DNA from: JAJRVM01 sp041752115
GTDB lineage: Bacteria > Planctomycetota > Planctomycetia > Pirellulales > Pirellulaceae
Length of the DNA: 64,000 bases
Assembly (NCBI GenBank): GCA_041752115.1
Contig: JBGSHS010000119.1
Coordinates: 62,001 to 126,000 of the forward strand
Reading direction: 5' to 3'
Each line of letters opens with the position of its first letter. The first letter of the stretch is position 1. The translations under genes and the position numbers were made by a program. Under the pieces are notes generated by a model, which was not told the DNA's origin, searched no databases, and saw nothing but the letters and a program-made list of their open reading frames with translations. Shown in pieces: positions 34,820-49,800 of this stretch.

Positions 34820-37800
34820 TCATTCCGCCTCGGGATCGTCCAGGCAGACTTCTTGCTCGATCCAATCGAGATCGTCGGCAAATTCCGCCGCGGAAAGGTC
34901 AGTGATCCAGTCCCGTGTCCCTTCGTCATCGTGCTGGGAGTTGGCCAGGAACCAGTCGGTTCCCCATCCGCCGGTCAAGATGTCTCGCGCGTCGTCGTCG
35001 AACACCGTCTGATCGTCCCCGTCGACCTTGAGGAAGAAGTGCTGGTTCAGTCCGTCGGTTCCGTTTCCTCTGAGGTTTGCGACCCGAGTCGCGTAGTCAC
35101 GATCCACTCGTGTCCACTCGTCCATGATGGCCAGCAGAGCCACTGAGTGGGAATCGAAAGCAGTCCGGCCGCTGATCAGGATGTCGTCGTCGTGGTTGCC
35201 GACGATCCGGTCGCTGCCGTCACCGCCGATCAGCAAATCACGGCCACCACAGCCCACCAGCAGGTCATTGCCTTCTTGCCCCAGGATGATATCGTGGCCA
35301 CTACCCCCTTTGAGTATATCGTTACCCGACCCGCCATCGAGCACGGCGGAAAGATAGACATTGCTGGCGATCACCGCTACATCGTTTCCTTGTCCCAGCC
35401 GCACCTCGATTCGATCGATCCCGCTGGCTTGGAATTTCTCACAGTGACAGAATCCCGGCAGGAACGTGGCGATGACAATCAGCTGATTGGTGAATGGCAA
35501 CCGGCCGATCGCCACATCGTCATCATTGGCAGTACCGACCACCTTCAGGATGCCGTCGACAACCCACGCCCCCGTTCCCGCAACAATCTCCAGATAAGCG
35601 CCGCTGAACGTCAGGTTGTAGTTTGTGCCGGCCGTCAGCGTGCCCTGCGTAATGGCGTACGAGCCCACTTCCTCGCCCGGTTGGCGAGCAAGTTCGCCGG
35701 TGAAGGCATCGCCGCCTGCCAGGCTGCCGCTGGTAATCTGATACGTCAACGTCGGATCCGCCTCGCCGTAGATCTTCGTCTGGTCGTCCGCCGTAACCGT
35801 GATCGGACGCGCGGTGATGTCGGCCGTGGTTTCGGCCGTGTTGTTCTGCAGCGTGTAGTTGGCGCCGTCGGCGCCCGAGATCGAGATCTCGCTGACAGTG
35901 ACCGGCTTACCTGTGCCCACGTCCTTCGTGTCGAAGGCGGCCGAGGCGCAAGTGACGGTGAGATCGTCATCCGCAATCCGATTGTCCCCCAACGTCACCG
36001 TGGCGACCGTCGTCCCGTCGTAGACCTTGTGCACCCCCATCGCTGTTACTTCTAACGGCGCTTTCAAAATATTAATGTGCGCCGTGCCGCTGGCAGGGAA
36101 GTAATTCAGGTCGCCGATCGATACCGTTACCTCGTCGTGCCCCGCATCGGTGCGACTCACCGCGTCGCTGGCCAGCACCGCGCCGTTGACCCCCGCGATC
36201 GTCACCTGGGCCGTGTGCTGCGCAGCATCATACGTCCCGCTGTAATCGACGACCTCCACCACGGCCGTGGCGGGCGTGATGTCGATCGCCACGCTGTCGC
36301 TCTCGTCCAAGTAGTTGAGGCCCCCGCTGAAGGTCCACTCGGCCGTTCCGCCGGGTACGTCCGTGAAGCTCGCACCGAGCGTCAGGAAACCGCTCAGGTC
36401 CACGCCTCCCACACCCGTGGCCGTGCCCGTGGCGCCGTGCGCTAGGCCGTCGTACATCCACGCGCCGCCGCTGACCACCACCGTCGCGTCCGCCTTGGCG
36501 ATGTTGGCCGTCGTGATGGCCGTGCCATTGACCGTGTAATTACCCGCGTCGGTACCCGAGAGGCTCAGGTCGGTGGCCGTCACCTGCTTGCCCGTGCCTG
36601 CGTTCTCATCGGCGAACACCGTCATGCCGCCCACGTACGTGACGTCGTCGCCATCAAATAGGCCTTCCAGCGTGTAGCCAGTGATTGTCGCCGCGGTCGT
36701 CCCGTCATACACTTTGTCGGCGGCGGTGATGCTGCCCGTAATGGCCAATGGCGTGATGTCGGCCGTGGTAGTGACTGCCGTATTCTGCAGAGTGTAGTTC
36801 GCAGCGTCAGCACCGCTGATCGAGATCCCGCTGACACTGACCGTCTTGCCGGTCCCCACATCCTTCGAGTCGAACCTGGCCGCAGCGTACGTGACGTTCA
36901 GCTCGTCATCGGCCATCCGATCATCCAACAGCGAAACCGTGGCGTCGACAGTTCCGTCGTACACCTTGTGCACGCCCGTGGCAGTGACCGCCAAAGTTCT
37001 CGTGGTGATGGTCAGATCGGCTCCGCCATACGTGAGATCGTAGTTGGCATTTAGGGTTAGCGTTCCCTGCCCAATGGCATACGTCCCCACTACCTCGCCC
37101 GGTTGGCGAGCAAGTTCGCCGGTGAAGGCATCGCTGCCTGCCAGACTGCCGCTGGTAATCTGATACGTCAGCGCCGGGTCCGCCTCGCCGTAGACCTTGC
37201 TCTGGTCGTTCGCCGTGATCGTGATCGGACTCGCGGTGATCGTCAAGTCCGCGCCGACGTAACTCAGCGTGTAGTTGCTCGACAGCGCCAGATCGCCTTG
37301 CTCAATAGCGTACCCACCCACATCCTCGCCGACCGCGCGGCTCAAGGTCCCCGTGAATCCATCGGTCCCGACCAGGGTGCCGCTGTAACTGTACGTCAGC
37401 GCCGGATCCGCCTCCCCGTAGACCTTGCTCTGGTCGTTCGCCGTGACCGTGATCGGACGCGCGGTGATCGTCAAGTCCGCGCCGACGTAACTCAGCGTGT
37501 AGTTGCTCGACAGCGCTAGATCACCTTGCTCAATAGCGTACCAGCCCACATCCTCGCCGACCGCGCGGCTCAAGGTCCCCGTGAACTCATCGGTCCCGAC
37601 CAGGATGCCGCTGTAGGCGTACGTCAGCGCCGGATCGGTCTGGCCGTAGACCTTGCTCTGGTCGTTCGCCGTGACCGTGATCGGACGCGCCACGACAAAG
37701 ACATCGGTGACGTACTCAGTGAAACCGCCATCCTTATCGATGATCCGGGCGTAGAACGTATGGCTGCCGGCGCTGAGCATCTCGAATGGGAACTCGGCGC

Positions 37801-40800
37801 TCGGTTGACTGTTGTCGTACGTCGCCCCGGCGAGCGCATCGGGAGACGTTGCAAACGCGTAGCGGAAACCGGCCGCCACATCGCCTGCGGACGGATCGAA
37901 GGGATCAGTGAGTGTCACCGTAACCGTATCCCCATACGTCACCCAGGCGGGGTTCGTGACCGAAAACGTCGCCGTTGGGTCGACGTTGACGACAACGAGC
38001 TCGAACGAGGTTGTGCTCACCGCACCGTCCTCGTCGGTGGCGAAGATCGTAACTGTCTGGCTCTCACCGGGGCCATCGGTCGGAGAGTGCTTCCAGCGCC
38101 ACGTACCACCCCACTGGGAAACCTCGCCCAGCGAGGCGCTGATCGTCACTCGGTCCGTGCTCGGATCGCCGAAGGTGCCGGCATTCGTGGCGAGGGAAGC
38201 CTCGTCCACGGTGACGACAAGGTTATCGGCGGCAACCGAAGGTTCGGCGTTTTGGACTGTCACCACCACCGTGTTCGCCGCCGAGAAGACGCCATCCTCG
38301 TTCGTCCCCACGGCCGAGATCGTGCAGAGCGCCGGGCCATTCGCATAGACATGTTCCACAATCGAGAGATCACCAGGGACCGTCTCCAGCGGTCTGCCGT
38401 CGCCCCAATTAATCGTCCAGAAGTCGATCGCGCTGCTGGCGGACAGGTTCAATGCATAGGCCGCTCCTTCGACAGACTCGGCGCTGCCCGAGATGGCCAG
38501 AGCGGGACTGACGTTGAACACGCTGATCGTCTCTTCGACCGACGTGCTCCCACCGTCTCCGTCATCGACAGTCAGCACGATCCGGTAGTCAGCTTTGGTG
38601 CCCGGGGTGAAGCTCCACACGACTCCGCTGCCGCTCTCATACTCCACACCGTCCTGGAAAACGCTCCAAGTGTAGTTGAGCGGATCATTGGGCCCGGCCG
38701 GGTCCGTGGCGGTGCCAGTGACCGTGATCGGGGTTCCCGCAATCCGTGGCTGACTGACGCTGACAATGCTCGCCGCCGGAGCCACATTGCCGATGTTCAC
38801 GGAGAGTTCCTCTTGCGACCAGTCGCCGTCATCATCCATCGCCGTCACTTGCACGGTGTACGCGCCATTATCGGCGTAGACGTGGCTGAGGGTGGAACTG
38901 GGAACAAGGCTGCCGGACGGAGCGGGGGCTTCGAGCGTTTCCGACGGGCTGCCGTCGCCCCAGTCGACGATGTACTGCATCAACGCATCGGCGCCGGGGT
39001 CAGGCTGCGGCTGGAGAACCAGCGTCAGCAACGATCCCTCTCTGAACACATCCGCCTGCCCGTCAACCAGCAGGCCCATGCTTCGCAGTTTCACGACCGG
39101 CGCTACATTGTGGATGGTAAGGTCGAACACTGCAGAAGTTTCGCCGCCGCCGTCGTCGATGGCCGAAATCGTCACGTTCTCCATGGTGTCTGGTCCATCC
39201 GACGCTCTGTAAGACCACGTCCAGGTCCAGGTCTGTGTCCCGTCTGTGTTGGACTGCGGATCGCCCGTCGTCACTGTGCCGAGCGAGGCCGTCAACGTCA
39301 CCGCGTCGCCGGCCACGTCCGTGACGCTGCCGGACTTCGTGATCCAATCGCCCTCGCTGACTTCCAAATCGCCTTCGACTCCGAGCAGCCTGGGTGCCAC
39401 GTTCTGGATGTTCACGGGGTGCACGAGGGTGTAGGCGCCGTCCTCGTCGATCGCCGTAACGATCACGTCAAACCGCCCATCGCTCGCGTATCGGTGGCTC
39501 AGTGAACCGGCGGACGCATTAACTTCATCGGAGGTGCCGTCGCCCCAGATCAGGATCCAGCGCGCCACCGCGTCGTCTCCCAGGTCGGCGGCGCTGAAGG
39601 TGAGCGTGCAGTCGGAGCCCTCGGGGACGTTTGCGCCACCCACAATGCTCAGCACCGGTGGGACTTCCCGCACGGCGACCAGGGTGGAGTACTCCGTGTA
39701 GCCTAAATCCTTGTCGTAGACCCGGCCGAGCACGAGTCGCGAACCGGCGTCAAGCATAATGTCGGTCGAAGCGGGAGAGCTGGACGGTTCTGTCCAGCCG
39801 CCGCCGAAGTTGAAGCTGTACGTGAAAGGACCAGCCGCATCGACGGGTGACGGATCCGACGGGCTGGCAAAGCTCACCGTGACCGAGCTTCCTTCATCCA
39901 CGGGACCGATGTTAGTGAACGTTGCACTGGGCCCGGCGTTCAGGACCAAGAGCGTCTCACTGCGCTGCGACTGAGTACTGCCGTAGCTCACAATGACTGA
40001 GACCGGATATGACTGGCCGACGCCGCCATCGTTGATACCCAGAACATTGAGCTGAGACCAGCTCAGGCTCATCTCGGATACCTGGGGATCGGCGCCGACT
40101 GCCGGGGGATCGGCGGCGATGGAAGTGCCGTTCACAACCCAGGTCCAGGCCGATGGCTCGCCTGGAGCAATGGCTCGCAACGTGACTCCCCATCCCTCTT
40201 TGATCTGGAGGTCGGTCTCCGTGCCCACCGTGGAGATGCCGATTCGTTCGCTCGCCGGCGGCAACACGCTGACGACGCCGGCTGTCTCGGGATTGTCTTC
40301 ATCGTAACTGCCGTCCTCGTCGGTGGCCGTTACCGTGACGTTATAAGCGCCCGCGGTGACGTATGCGTGCGTCGCACTTTCGGCGCCGTCCCCCAGGACT
40401 TCCATAGTTCCATCGCCCCAGTCGACGGACCATTGCGTGATCGTGTCATCGCCAGGGTCGGCGGTGGAGACGCCAAAGGAGATGAAGACCTGCTCACCAA
40501 CCTCGACCACGCCACCTCCTTCGAGCCGAATGGAGGGCGCCGTGTTTGCTATGCGGATCGTCGCAAAGGCGTCGGTGTACTTGCCGACGAGAACATCCAG
40601 CGCCGGGTCGCCTGTCAGCTCCGAGATGTCGGTGACACGGACCGATACGACATACTCGCCGTTGTCACCCAGACCGAAACCGACCAGATCGCTCCAAGTG
40701 AGCGTGATGGTCGTACCGCTGAAGTCGCTGTAGTCCTCGTCGCCGTTGACGTCCCAGGCGTACGACACGCTTCGACTTGCAGGCTCCAGTGTGAGCGACG

Positions 40801-43800
40801 CATCGAGCGTGACATTTGCTTGTCCTTCCACGATCGCGTAAGGGCCGCCGGCATTGGGGACGGACATGGCGATCTCGGCAAGGTGTTCTAGCCCGCTGTA
40901 CGTCACCTCGCCATATTCTGTGCCTGGAATGGCGATGGTCCCAGAGCCGCCGTCCGGAAAAGCAGGTCCGCCGGTTGTCAGTGTCCCGCCCCCTGCTGCA
41001 TCGAACAGGAGGATGTCCCCGCTGGTTTGGACGGAATTCCCGGCAGAGAGGGTCACGTCGGCGGCGAGCCCCGTACCGTCGACTCGCAGCAGGTCATTGC
41101 CTGCCCCGGCCTCGATCGTTGTTGTGCTGCCTGGGGCTGTGCCCGCCAAAGCAATCTCGTCATCTCCGTCTCCCGAGTCGACGTCCAGAATGGCGCCCTG
41201 CTCGCCGATGCGGATATCGACGACGTCGGCCCCATTTCCCGTGTGGACGGTGGTGGTCCCGCCGAATCGCGACAGCAGGAGCGTGTCATTCCCGCCACCC
41301 GTCTCGATGTTAACCGCGATCGGCCCACCGTCTGATACGGGTGGGGCCAGCAGGCGGACGGTATCGTTTCCAGCCCCCGTGGTGAGATTCAAACTAACGA
41401 GTCCACTGAACGTCACGGCCACTCGCCTGACTTCGTTCCAGATATCCTCCCCCGCGGTGTAGTCACGGCTGGAATCCTGGTCGTAGTAATAGATCCCTGT
41501 TTGGATGCCGGCCGCACCGCCGACCACCTGCATGCCGTCGCCACCGTCGAAGATCAGTGTGTCGCCGACGTCGTAAACTCCGGATTGACTCCCGTTATCT
41601 TTCCAGATGTCTTCGCCAGCCGAGTAGTCACCGCTCGAGTCCCGATCGTGGTAAGAGAGTCCTGCCGTTGCACCAGGCTCGCCACCGACGATCTGCCAGC
41701 CGTCACCACCCTCGAAAACCCTCGTGTGCCGATCCTTGTCATAGACGCCACTTGCCACCAGACTGAAACTGGCCAGGCCGCCAATGGTCTGTCCCAAACC
41801 TTCGGAGGAACTGACAAACACCCTGCCGCTGATCGGATCCACGGCGACGCTGTTCGGTGACCTGAGTCCGAGGCTGTTGCTCGACCCATTGCGGATGATC
41901 TGGGCGAACTCGAACCGCTCCCTTTGTGCGTTGCGGCGAAAGACAGCCAGCGCGTCGCTCTTTCCGGCCGTGACGTAGATGTAGTCGCCCGCCGGAGAAA
42001 GGGCCACGCTGTTCGCACCCTCGATTCCGCGGAGGCCGGCCTCCCCTTCACGGAACGTCTGCATCGTCGTGTCGTCGTATCTGGAGTTCGCATTGTCCCA
42101 CTTCACGATGTGGAGCGAATTGTCAACGGCACTGGTGATACAGAGATATTGCCCGTCGGCACTCACGGCAACATCGCTGGGGTCGACGATCCCCGCGATG
42201 TCTTGCAACAGGCTGATTTCAGCGCCGGAATCGACGAGCACTTGCACGCTATTGCCCGCATCGCTGGTCAAGAACAAGAGCGTCCCGGCCCCGCGCGAAG
42301 CGACTGCCCGGATGACCCCATCACCGGCACTGTCGTAGGGCTCGGGCAGAGCGGCTAGTGACCCGTCAGGTTGCCGAGTCAAAATGGTAAGACCCGCAGA
42401 GTCGCTGACGTAGAGCTTACTACCATCGGGCGCGACGGCCAGGCTCGTCGCGTTGGCAGCGACGGCCACTTTCTGCCGGAATGTAAGTGTTCCTTCGGAC
42501 GTGTTCCGGTCGAAGACCGCGACGGCGGACTCTCCGGGCGCGAGCACGTAGAGCTGGTCGTGGACCGAGTTGACAACAACTTGGCGGGTGCCCTGAAGAC
42601 CATCGATCGCTCCCGTCTGGCTCAGCCGATCATCGACGTACGATTCGACAACGGACAGACTCCCCTGGTTGTCAACTGCCAGGACAACCAGCGCGTTGGA
42701 CGCCGGGTTTACCGCGTAGACAAATTGGCCATCACGGGTTACCGTCACCGATTGAAGCCCGGAGAGTTCGAGTGGATGAGCCATCGTGGCCTCGGTCGCG
42801 GTTGCTGTCATCTGCGCGCCGAGCGTGTAATAACCGTGTGCCATGATTACGGAAATGTCATCGCCATAGTTATTCCCCGTCATCAAGTCCAGCAGGCCGT
42901 CCCCGTTCATATCGCTCACGGCCACAGACCAGACGCCGTCTCCTGCCGTCAAAGATATTGGTTCATGGAAGCTCCCATCACCATTGCCCGGCAGCACGAC
43001 AACTCCATCAATGGTGCCGTACTGGTTGTCGGTATCCGGCGTGATGAGGTCCAAATAGCCGTCCCCGTTCAGGTCGGCCACGGCCACAGAATGAAGCGTG
43101 CTACCAGCCACAAAGACTTCGGCGTCGGAGAAAGTGAGAGTATCGATTCCCTCACTTGTGTTGAGCAGGACGGAGACCGTATTGGAGTAGCCATTGGCTG
43201 TCACGACGTCCAGTCTGTGGTCGTTGTTAAGGTCGGCCAGGGTGACGAACCACACCGAATCCTGCAGCACCGGGAAGTTGATCGCCCCTTGGAAGCTGCC
43301 ATCGCCGTTACCCAACAGTACGGATACGTCATCCGAGATATAGTTGGCCGTGACAATATCGTTCTTGCCATCCCCATTCAGGTCGCCCACGGCGACACCG
43401 TGCGGTCCAGCTTGGTAGCCAGTCGAGCCGGGTACGATCAGATGGTTCACCACTGACTGGTAGGTCCCGCTGCTGTTGCCCAACAGCACACACACCTTGT
43501 CATAGGTATAGTCGTGTGTGACAAGGTCGAGAATGGCATCGTTATTCAGGTCTCCCACGGCGACCGAGCTTGCCTGGTTGCCTGCAGCGAAGTTCCGGGC
43601 CGCTTCGAAATCTCCGTTCCCAGTCCCATACAGCACCGACACGTTGTCCGAGTTGTAGTTGGCCGTGACAATGTCCAGTCTTCCGTCACCGTTCAAATCA
43701 GCCGCGACAATCGAAGACGCATCGTCGCCGACAGCGAAAGTCCTGTACTCCCGGAAACTACCGTCGCCATTCGCAAGCAGCACAGAAACAAAGTCATTGG

Positions 43801-46800
43801 AGCCGTAGCTACCGTCTGAATTCGCTGTGGCGAGGTCAATCGCTCCGTCCCCATTGAAGTCCGCTGCGGCAATCGATCGCGGGCCATTGCCTGCCGCAAG
43901 GTGTGCGGGCGGCAGAAATTCAGTGGCCAGTTCGGTCTCGATTCCACGCATCGCGTTGGCGCCCGCATCCGCGACATAGACGCGATCCGCCGTCACATGG
44001 AGTCCGACCGGATTTGCGCCTTCGAACTCAGCGGTATCGGAAGCACGCAGGGAGAGGGATGTAGGATCGACGTCGTAGACCCCCACTCCGTCTTCGCCGA
44101 GGGCGTAGATGGCCGGGAGCCGTCCACCGCTGCGGAGTTCGCGCACTCCGACAATCGCCTTCACTGCACCGATATCGGGACCTTCCAGGGGACGGGCCAG
44201 GACTCGACCGCTCACACCCAGAATGGCCGTGGAAGCGCCACTGGTCGAAAGTTGCGTGAACGTCAGGCCGACAAGCGTCTTGCTGCCGTCCGCAGGCACT
44301 GCGATGGCGAAGATCGCAGCGTCGTTGATGTTGTACCAGGAACCGCTGCGGTGCCAGTCCATGCCGTTGATGATCGGGATGCTATTGAGTGACAACTCGG
44401 CACTGTCGTTCGTCCAATCATCCACATTGAGTGAAACGTTCTCGACGGAGCCGTCAGCGTACTGGAGTTCCACACCAATTGTGGCGTCGCCATTATGACT
44501 GGCGCCGAACAGGACCAAGCTGCCGTAACGCGTCTTATCCGCAGGCTCGAAACTCCAGGAGACAGGGCTGCCCGCGTCCAGGCGGATGGCATTGTACGCG
44601 TTCTCGTTATTGCGGTACGCGAGCTGCACGGGAAATCCTAGAGGCGATCCGGTGATCAATCCGTTATCAGGAAGACCGTTGCCAGCGGTCGCTCCCAGTT
44701 GCGCGGCGGCCGACTGAGTAATGAAGCTGTAGTGCTCAGCACCCCAACCGTCTTGATCGGGGTCGACAGTTCCCGTGCCGTTGTTGACGATCATGTCGGC
44801 ATTGAGTGCGCTCGTCACGTCGAGACTGGCCCATATGGCTCCACCGGACGGGCTGGTGGGCGACACGTCAAACAGCGACACGGTCGAACGGCTCTCAGCG
44901 AGCACGCCGAGGATTCGCCGGTCGTCCATCACGATTTCGACTACATCCGACGCGCCGGGAACCGACATCGCCGTAGCCGGAACGACAAACGCTCCGACGG
45001 CATCGAAATCAAAACCACGATTGCCCGAGCAACTGAACAGTCCGCAATCATAGTCGTCGTCGATGCCCCGCACACGAATGTAGCGAACCGATTCCAGGCC
45101 GGTGGTGGATATGTCGTACGAACGGGCATATGCGGGGTTTCCGTGGGCCTCGTCACCTGGAATGGAAAGCGCCGCCCTTCGTGGGTCCGTGACATTGATC
45201 CAGTTCACGCCGTCCCCGCTGACGTCGACCGCCTCGTCACCGAATTCGACGTCGTTGGAAGCAATCTCATAGACATTGAAGTCGCCCCCTGGCTGATCGA
45301 ATACTCGATACGCGCCCAGGTCGAATACGACCCAATAGTCGTCCCTCAGATCGTAACCGATATTGTCGGGAGAGCCGTAGAAGGGAGTTCGATCCGCAAG
45401 GTTGCTTGTCACGGCAGTGGGAAAGAACGGTCGCGCGAGGTCGAACAGGGAGAGGTTTCCCCCGGGGTCACGCCCAAACACTGAGATGGAACCGTTGTCC
45501 GCAGTCGTGTAGAGCCTCGTGCCATCCTCACTGACCGTGACGGAATTGACCCCGGTCAGCCCGATAACGCCGCGACTGTAAACCTCGCATTCGGCGATCA
45601 CCAATGTTCGACTGTCAGTGCCTAGATTCTCGATTCTGACACGGTCCCCAATAGTTCCTCCTGGCAGATCAAGGCGAAGGCCGCCGCCACCCGCTGCGGA
45701 CACCGCGCTGATCGTCGGACTCCGCCACACCAGAACGTCTGTGCCTTGTTCGTCCACGTCGTCGTTGTACACCATCACGACGAAGTTCGAGAGCTGTTGA
45801 GGGTAGCCTATTCGATCGAAGAGCTGAACTCGGTCGAGGTGATAGTCGCCTCCGAGCTCTACTTCCCACCAAGCCCCTACCTGGGGAAACGTAACCGCAA
45901 TCGAGTTGGCGTTCGAGACATGAAACACGGGATCCGTGTTTCCGTCCACCGCTCGGTCGGCGCCACACCAGGACTCATCGACGTTGGCGGAGAAGTACGT
46001 CGGACTCTGCGTGGCCGTCTTTCCAAGTGCCACGTTCCTGGATGGCGTGTTCGGGATTACTTCGGTCAGCGCCAGTTGACCATCCTGCTCAACCGCGAAC
46101 ACAGCCAACGCGTTGTCGCCTGGGGCCACCGCGTACAACGTGTTGCCGCTCAGCGCCAGGTCGGTCACTCCCTGGAGACCGTCGACGTCGCCTTCACCGT
46201 CGCGCACGACCTGGATGAGGGTCAGCAGTCCACTCTCGGCATCGCGACCGAACACGGTCAGCGCATTCTCCGGCGCCGCGCTCACGTAGACGAACTGTCC
46301 GTCGTCGCTGACCACGACGCGGGAGACGCCCGCCAGTGAATCGACGCCGTCCAGACCGTCCTGGAACACCTGTAGCAGTGTGAATTGGCCGTCCCCCTGG
46401 TCCCGGAACACGCCCACTGTGTGATCGCCGGCCGACGCAGTGTAGACGAACTGACCGAAGCTCGCCACGTCGGCTACGCCTTGCAGGGTTCCCAAGCTGT
46501 AGGTGAAGTCGTTGTCATCGGCGGGGTCGTCACGGAGGAAACTGCCGGGGCTCAGAACCTGCGAGGCGGAGATCAACTCGACGCGATTCCCATTGATCGT
46601 GGCGTTCACCGACCGGTCGGCGAGTTCCTGGACGGTGAGCGTATCGGTGCCGCCTGCAATGATCTTTGTTTCCACTGCGCCCGCGTTGTCGATAATGAGC
46701 TGCGTTCCATCCGCGTTCGCTGCGAAGATCCCGCCGCTGGCGGCTATCCACTCAATGCCCAGAGCATGCGTGCTGCTGTCGATCTCCAAGAGCTCGAGGC

Positions 46801-49800
46801 CGGGCGCGAAGCTGAGTTGGCCCAGCGGAACCGGCGCGCCGGAGACTACCTGCACTGCGGCGGCAAGTTTGTCGTAACCGCTGCCGCCATCGAAAGAGAC
46901 GGCGCTGCCCGATCTGGTCACGGTCACGCTATCGTCCCCACCAGAGCCCGTGATCGCCACACTCGCCTCGGCAAACGTGTAGTCCAGCTCGAGCACATCG
47001 TTGGTCACGGGGAGATCAAAACGCATCCGCTGGATGTTCGTGAACTCCACGCTGGCCGTGGCCGAACTGCCGACAACGATCTGCCCCTGCCTTCCGTTCG
47101 TGCCGTCGGTCAGTCGGATGGCGGCCGAGTCGGCGCGCGGCCCGGGCGCAAAGGCGAGTGAGTCGTATTCGATCCCCGCCTCGATGGCCAGCGACTCGCT
47201 GCCTGGACGAACGAGCACGCTGACGGCGTCGACGCCAGAGCCTAACAGAATGTCCGTCTCAGCGGACACACCGGCGACCGCCATCGTGTAATGAACATCA
47301 GAACCTATGAAGTTGAGCGTTTCGAACTCGGCATAGTCAATCGACGCCGAGGGCGCCATGTCAAAACCGGTGACGCGCGTCGCGCTGATCAAACCCGTGG
47401 TGTCCGATGTGCGGAGTGCGTCGTCGATCGCCAGAACGTCGGGACTGGCGTCGGTATCGCCACCATTCAGGACCAGTGCCGCGCCGATTCCCGACAGGCC
47501 AGTCGCACTACCGACGATTCGCACCTCATCTGCGCCGTCGCGGGTCTTGATCCAGGTCTGGTGATTGACGGCATTGACCGTGATGCTGTCGGCATGGTCA
47601 CTCAACAGGATGTGACTCGCCAGAGCTCCGGCTGTGGTCAGCACGGTGGTGTCGCCTGCAGCCAGGCCGGTCTCATCCACAGTCCAGCTGTCGCCGCCGC
47701 TGCGATTATCGGTTAGTCGAACCGTCTCGACGTCGACCGTGTCGAGTCTCCCCAAGGTGTCGACCAGCGACGCATCGACCGTGTCGATACCCCCTCCACC
47801 CAGGACTACAACCTCGCGTGCCAGGTTCGTCACCTCGACCTTGTCGTGGCCAGGGCCGAGTTGCAGCTCGACTTTCTCGACCCCGGCGAAAGTGACGCTG
47901 CGGCCCGGCGGGAGCGGCGCGCCCATCAGGCCGTCGGCGCTCATCACGATGGGCCGTTCCACATGATCGGTCGGGTCAGCCAGGTTGTCGAAAATCAGAT
48001 GGTCTGCAGTGCCCCCGCCCGAGATCGTCAGGTCGCTCTGGAGAAACTGTAGCGAACCGTTCTTTCCGAGGGTGACGGTGTTGGCGCTCCCGGCGAGATT
48101 CAACGCCGTGACCGTACCAGCGTTCAAGGCCTCGATCACGACAGCGTCGTCTCCACCGCCATGGATGGTGAGCGCGCCGGGCAGGCTGTTCAATATCCGC
48201 AGATCGCTCCCTTCGCTGGTCGTCGGCCGATCGAGGTTCAGCTCGAGCAATTCGATGCCGGAATACGAGATCCGGTGTTCCACTTCCCCGCCGTGGTAGA
48301 CGGCCAATTCCGCGTCGTCGAGCCGAAGGTCCGGTCTGCTGGCCGTCGCGGAATCGTCCTGGATGATCAGCACATCGTGGTTGGCGTCGTCGCCGCCGCG
48401 AACTTCCACGTTGCTGTAGACGGTGGTCAACGTGTCGCTACCGATACCGCCATCGAGCATCACCCCGATCAGATCCCCAGCGCGAACGGCGCCCGACTCG
48501 ACGGTCAGTGTGTCATCTCCTCCGAGCCCCTGGATTTCCAGACGGTCTCGGACCGAGTTGCCGCCGCGGACAAAGAGCTTCTGCGTCGTTTCGCCCGCGA
48601 TCAGGTGATGGACCTCAATTTCGTTACCATCCGCTGTGGTGATGCCGCGCACCACGATCTCTTCGCCAATCTCGCTCCCTTTGAACACGACGCGATTGTG
48701 CCCGGTCTCGTCGTCGAGGCCCACATCGACACGGGCATAAGCTACACCCGTTTCGGACAGATCATCGAAGGTGACGGTGTCCGAGCCACCGTTGGGCGCG
48801 ACAACGATTCGCTCGATGTTACTCAGGAGAATCGTGTTCGAGAGGCCATCGGCCAGCGCCTCGATTTGCGCCTGCCAGGACGAGCCATCGTGGGAACGGC
48901 CTACGGTGATCTGGTCGTCGGAGACTGTGTAACGTGGGTTCGGTGCGCCGGGGTCGACAATCTGCTGGCTGCCGACCACGTTGATCTCGTCGAATTCGCC
49001 CGTGTCCGCGGCCTCGAGGAAGACGTCGACTCCGGACCGTACGTCCCAGTAGTACCGGTCGCTGCCCGCGCCCCCCTCGAGCCTGTCAACTCCCTCGCCG
49101 CCTGTGAGTCGATCGTCGCCGACTCCGCCGATGAGAACGTCGATGCCGATCCCGCCGAGAAGTTCATCGTTTCCGGCGCTGCCATCGAGCGTGTCGTCAC
49201 CCGCATCGCCGCTAAGCCAGTCGTTGCCGTCCGCGCCATTGAGCGTGTCGTCGCCGTCGCCGCCAGAGAGCTTGTCATCGCCCCCACCGCCGTCGAGTAG
49301 GTCGTTTCCCTCGCCGCCGATCAGGACATCGTTGTCTTCCTCGCCCAGCAGATGGGCCGCACTGGCTCCCACAGCTTGGAGCGTATCGCTCCCAAGGCCG
49401 CCGTGAAGCTCCGCCTGCAAGGCGTTGACCACGGTGAGGGTATCGTCACCATCGCCGCCATCGAGGTGCACGTTTCCGGATCCGCGGACGTACAGTTTGT
49501 CGTTGCCGAGGCCGCCGTAAAGCTCCACGTCTGCCGTAACGCCTTCGCCGATGTTGATGGTGTCGTTGCCCGCGCCGGCGTCGGCCCAGATCGTCGTGAT
49601 GCCCTCTGCCAGGAACTCCTGCGAAGTCCCGCGGCCCGATACGACCAGGTACTCCTCTTTGACGCCATCGTTGTCTCGATCCGCTAACCGCCGAGTGACC
49701 GTGTAAGTCTCGTCTTGCCAGTTATCTCCGACCTGGAATAGAGGATCGGCCGAAGATCCCATGTTGAGCGTCAGAACGTTGCCGTTGCGAGTGGCTAGGG

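Noticed and set aside
37526..39505. 659-codon plus-strand frame, and a 693-codon one at 50147-52228
   Set aside because: Both are antisense to the giant gene; long mirror frames are expected in GC-rich, biased-codon DNA, and the products are Arg/Asp/His-rich with no domain.
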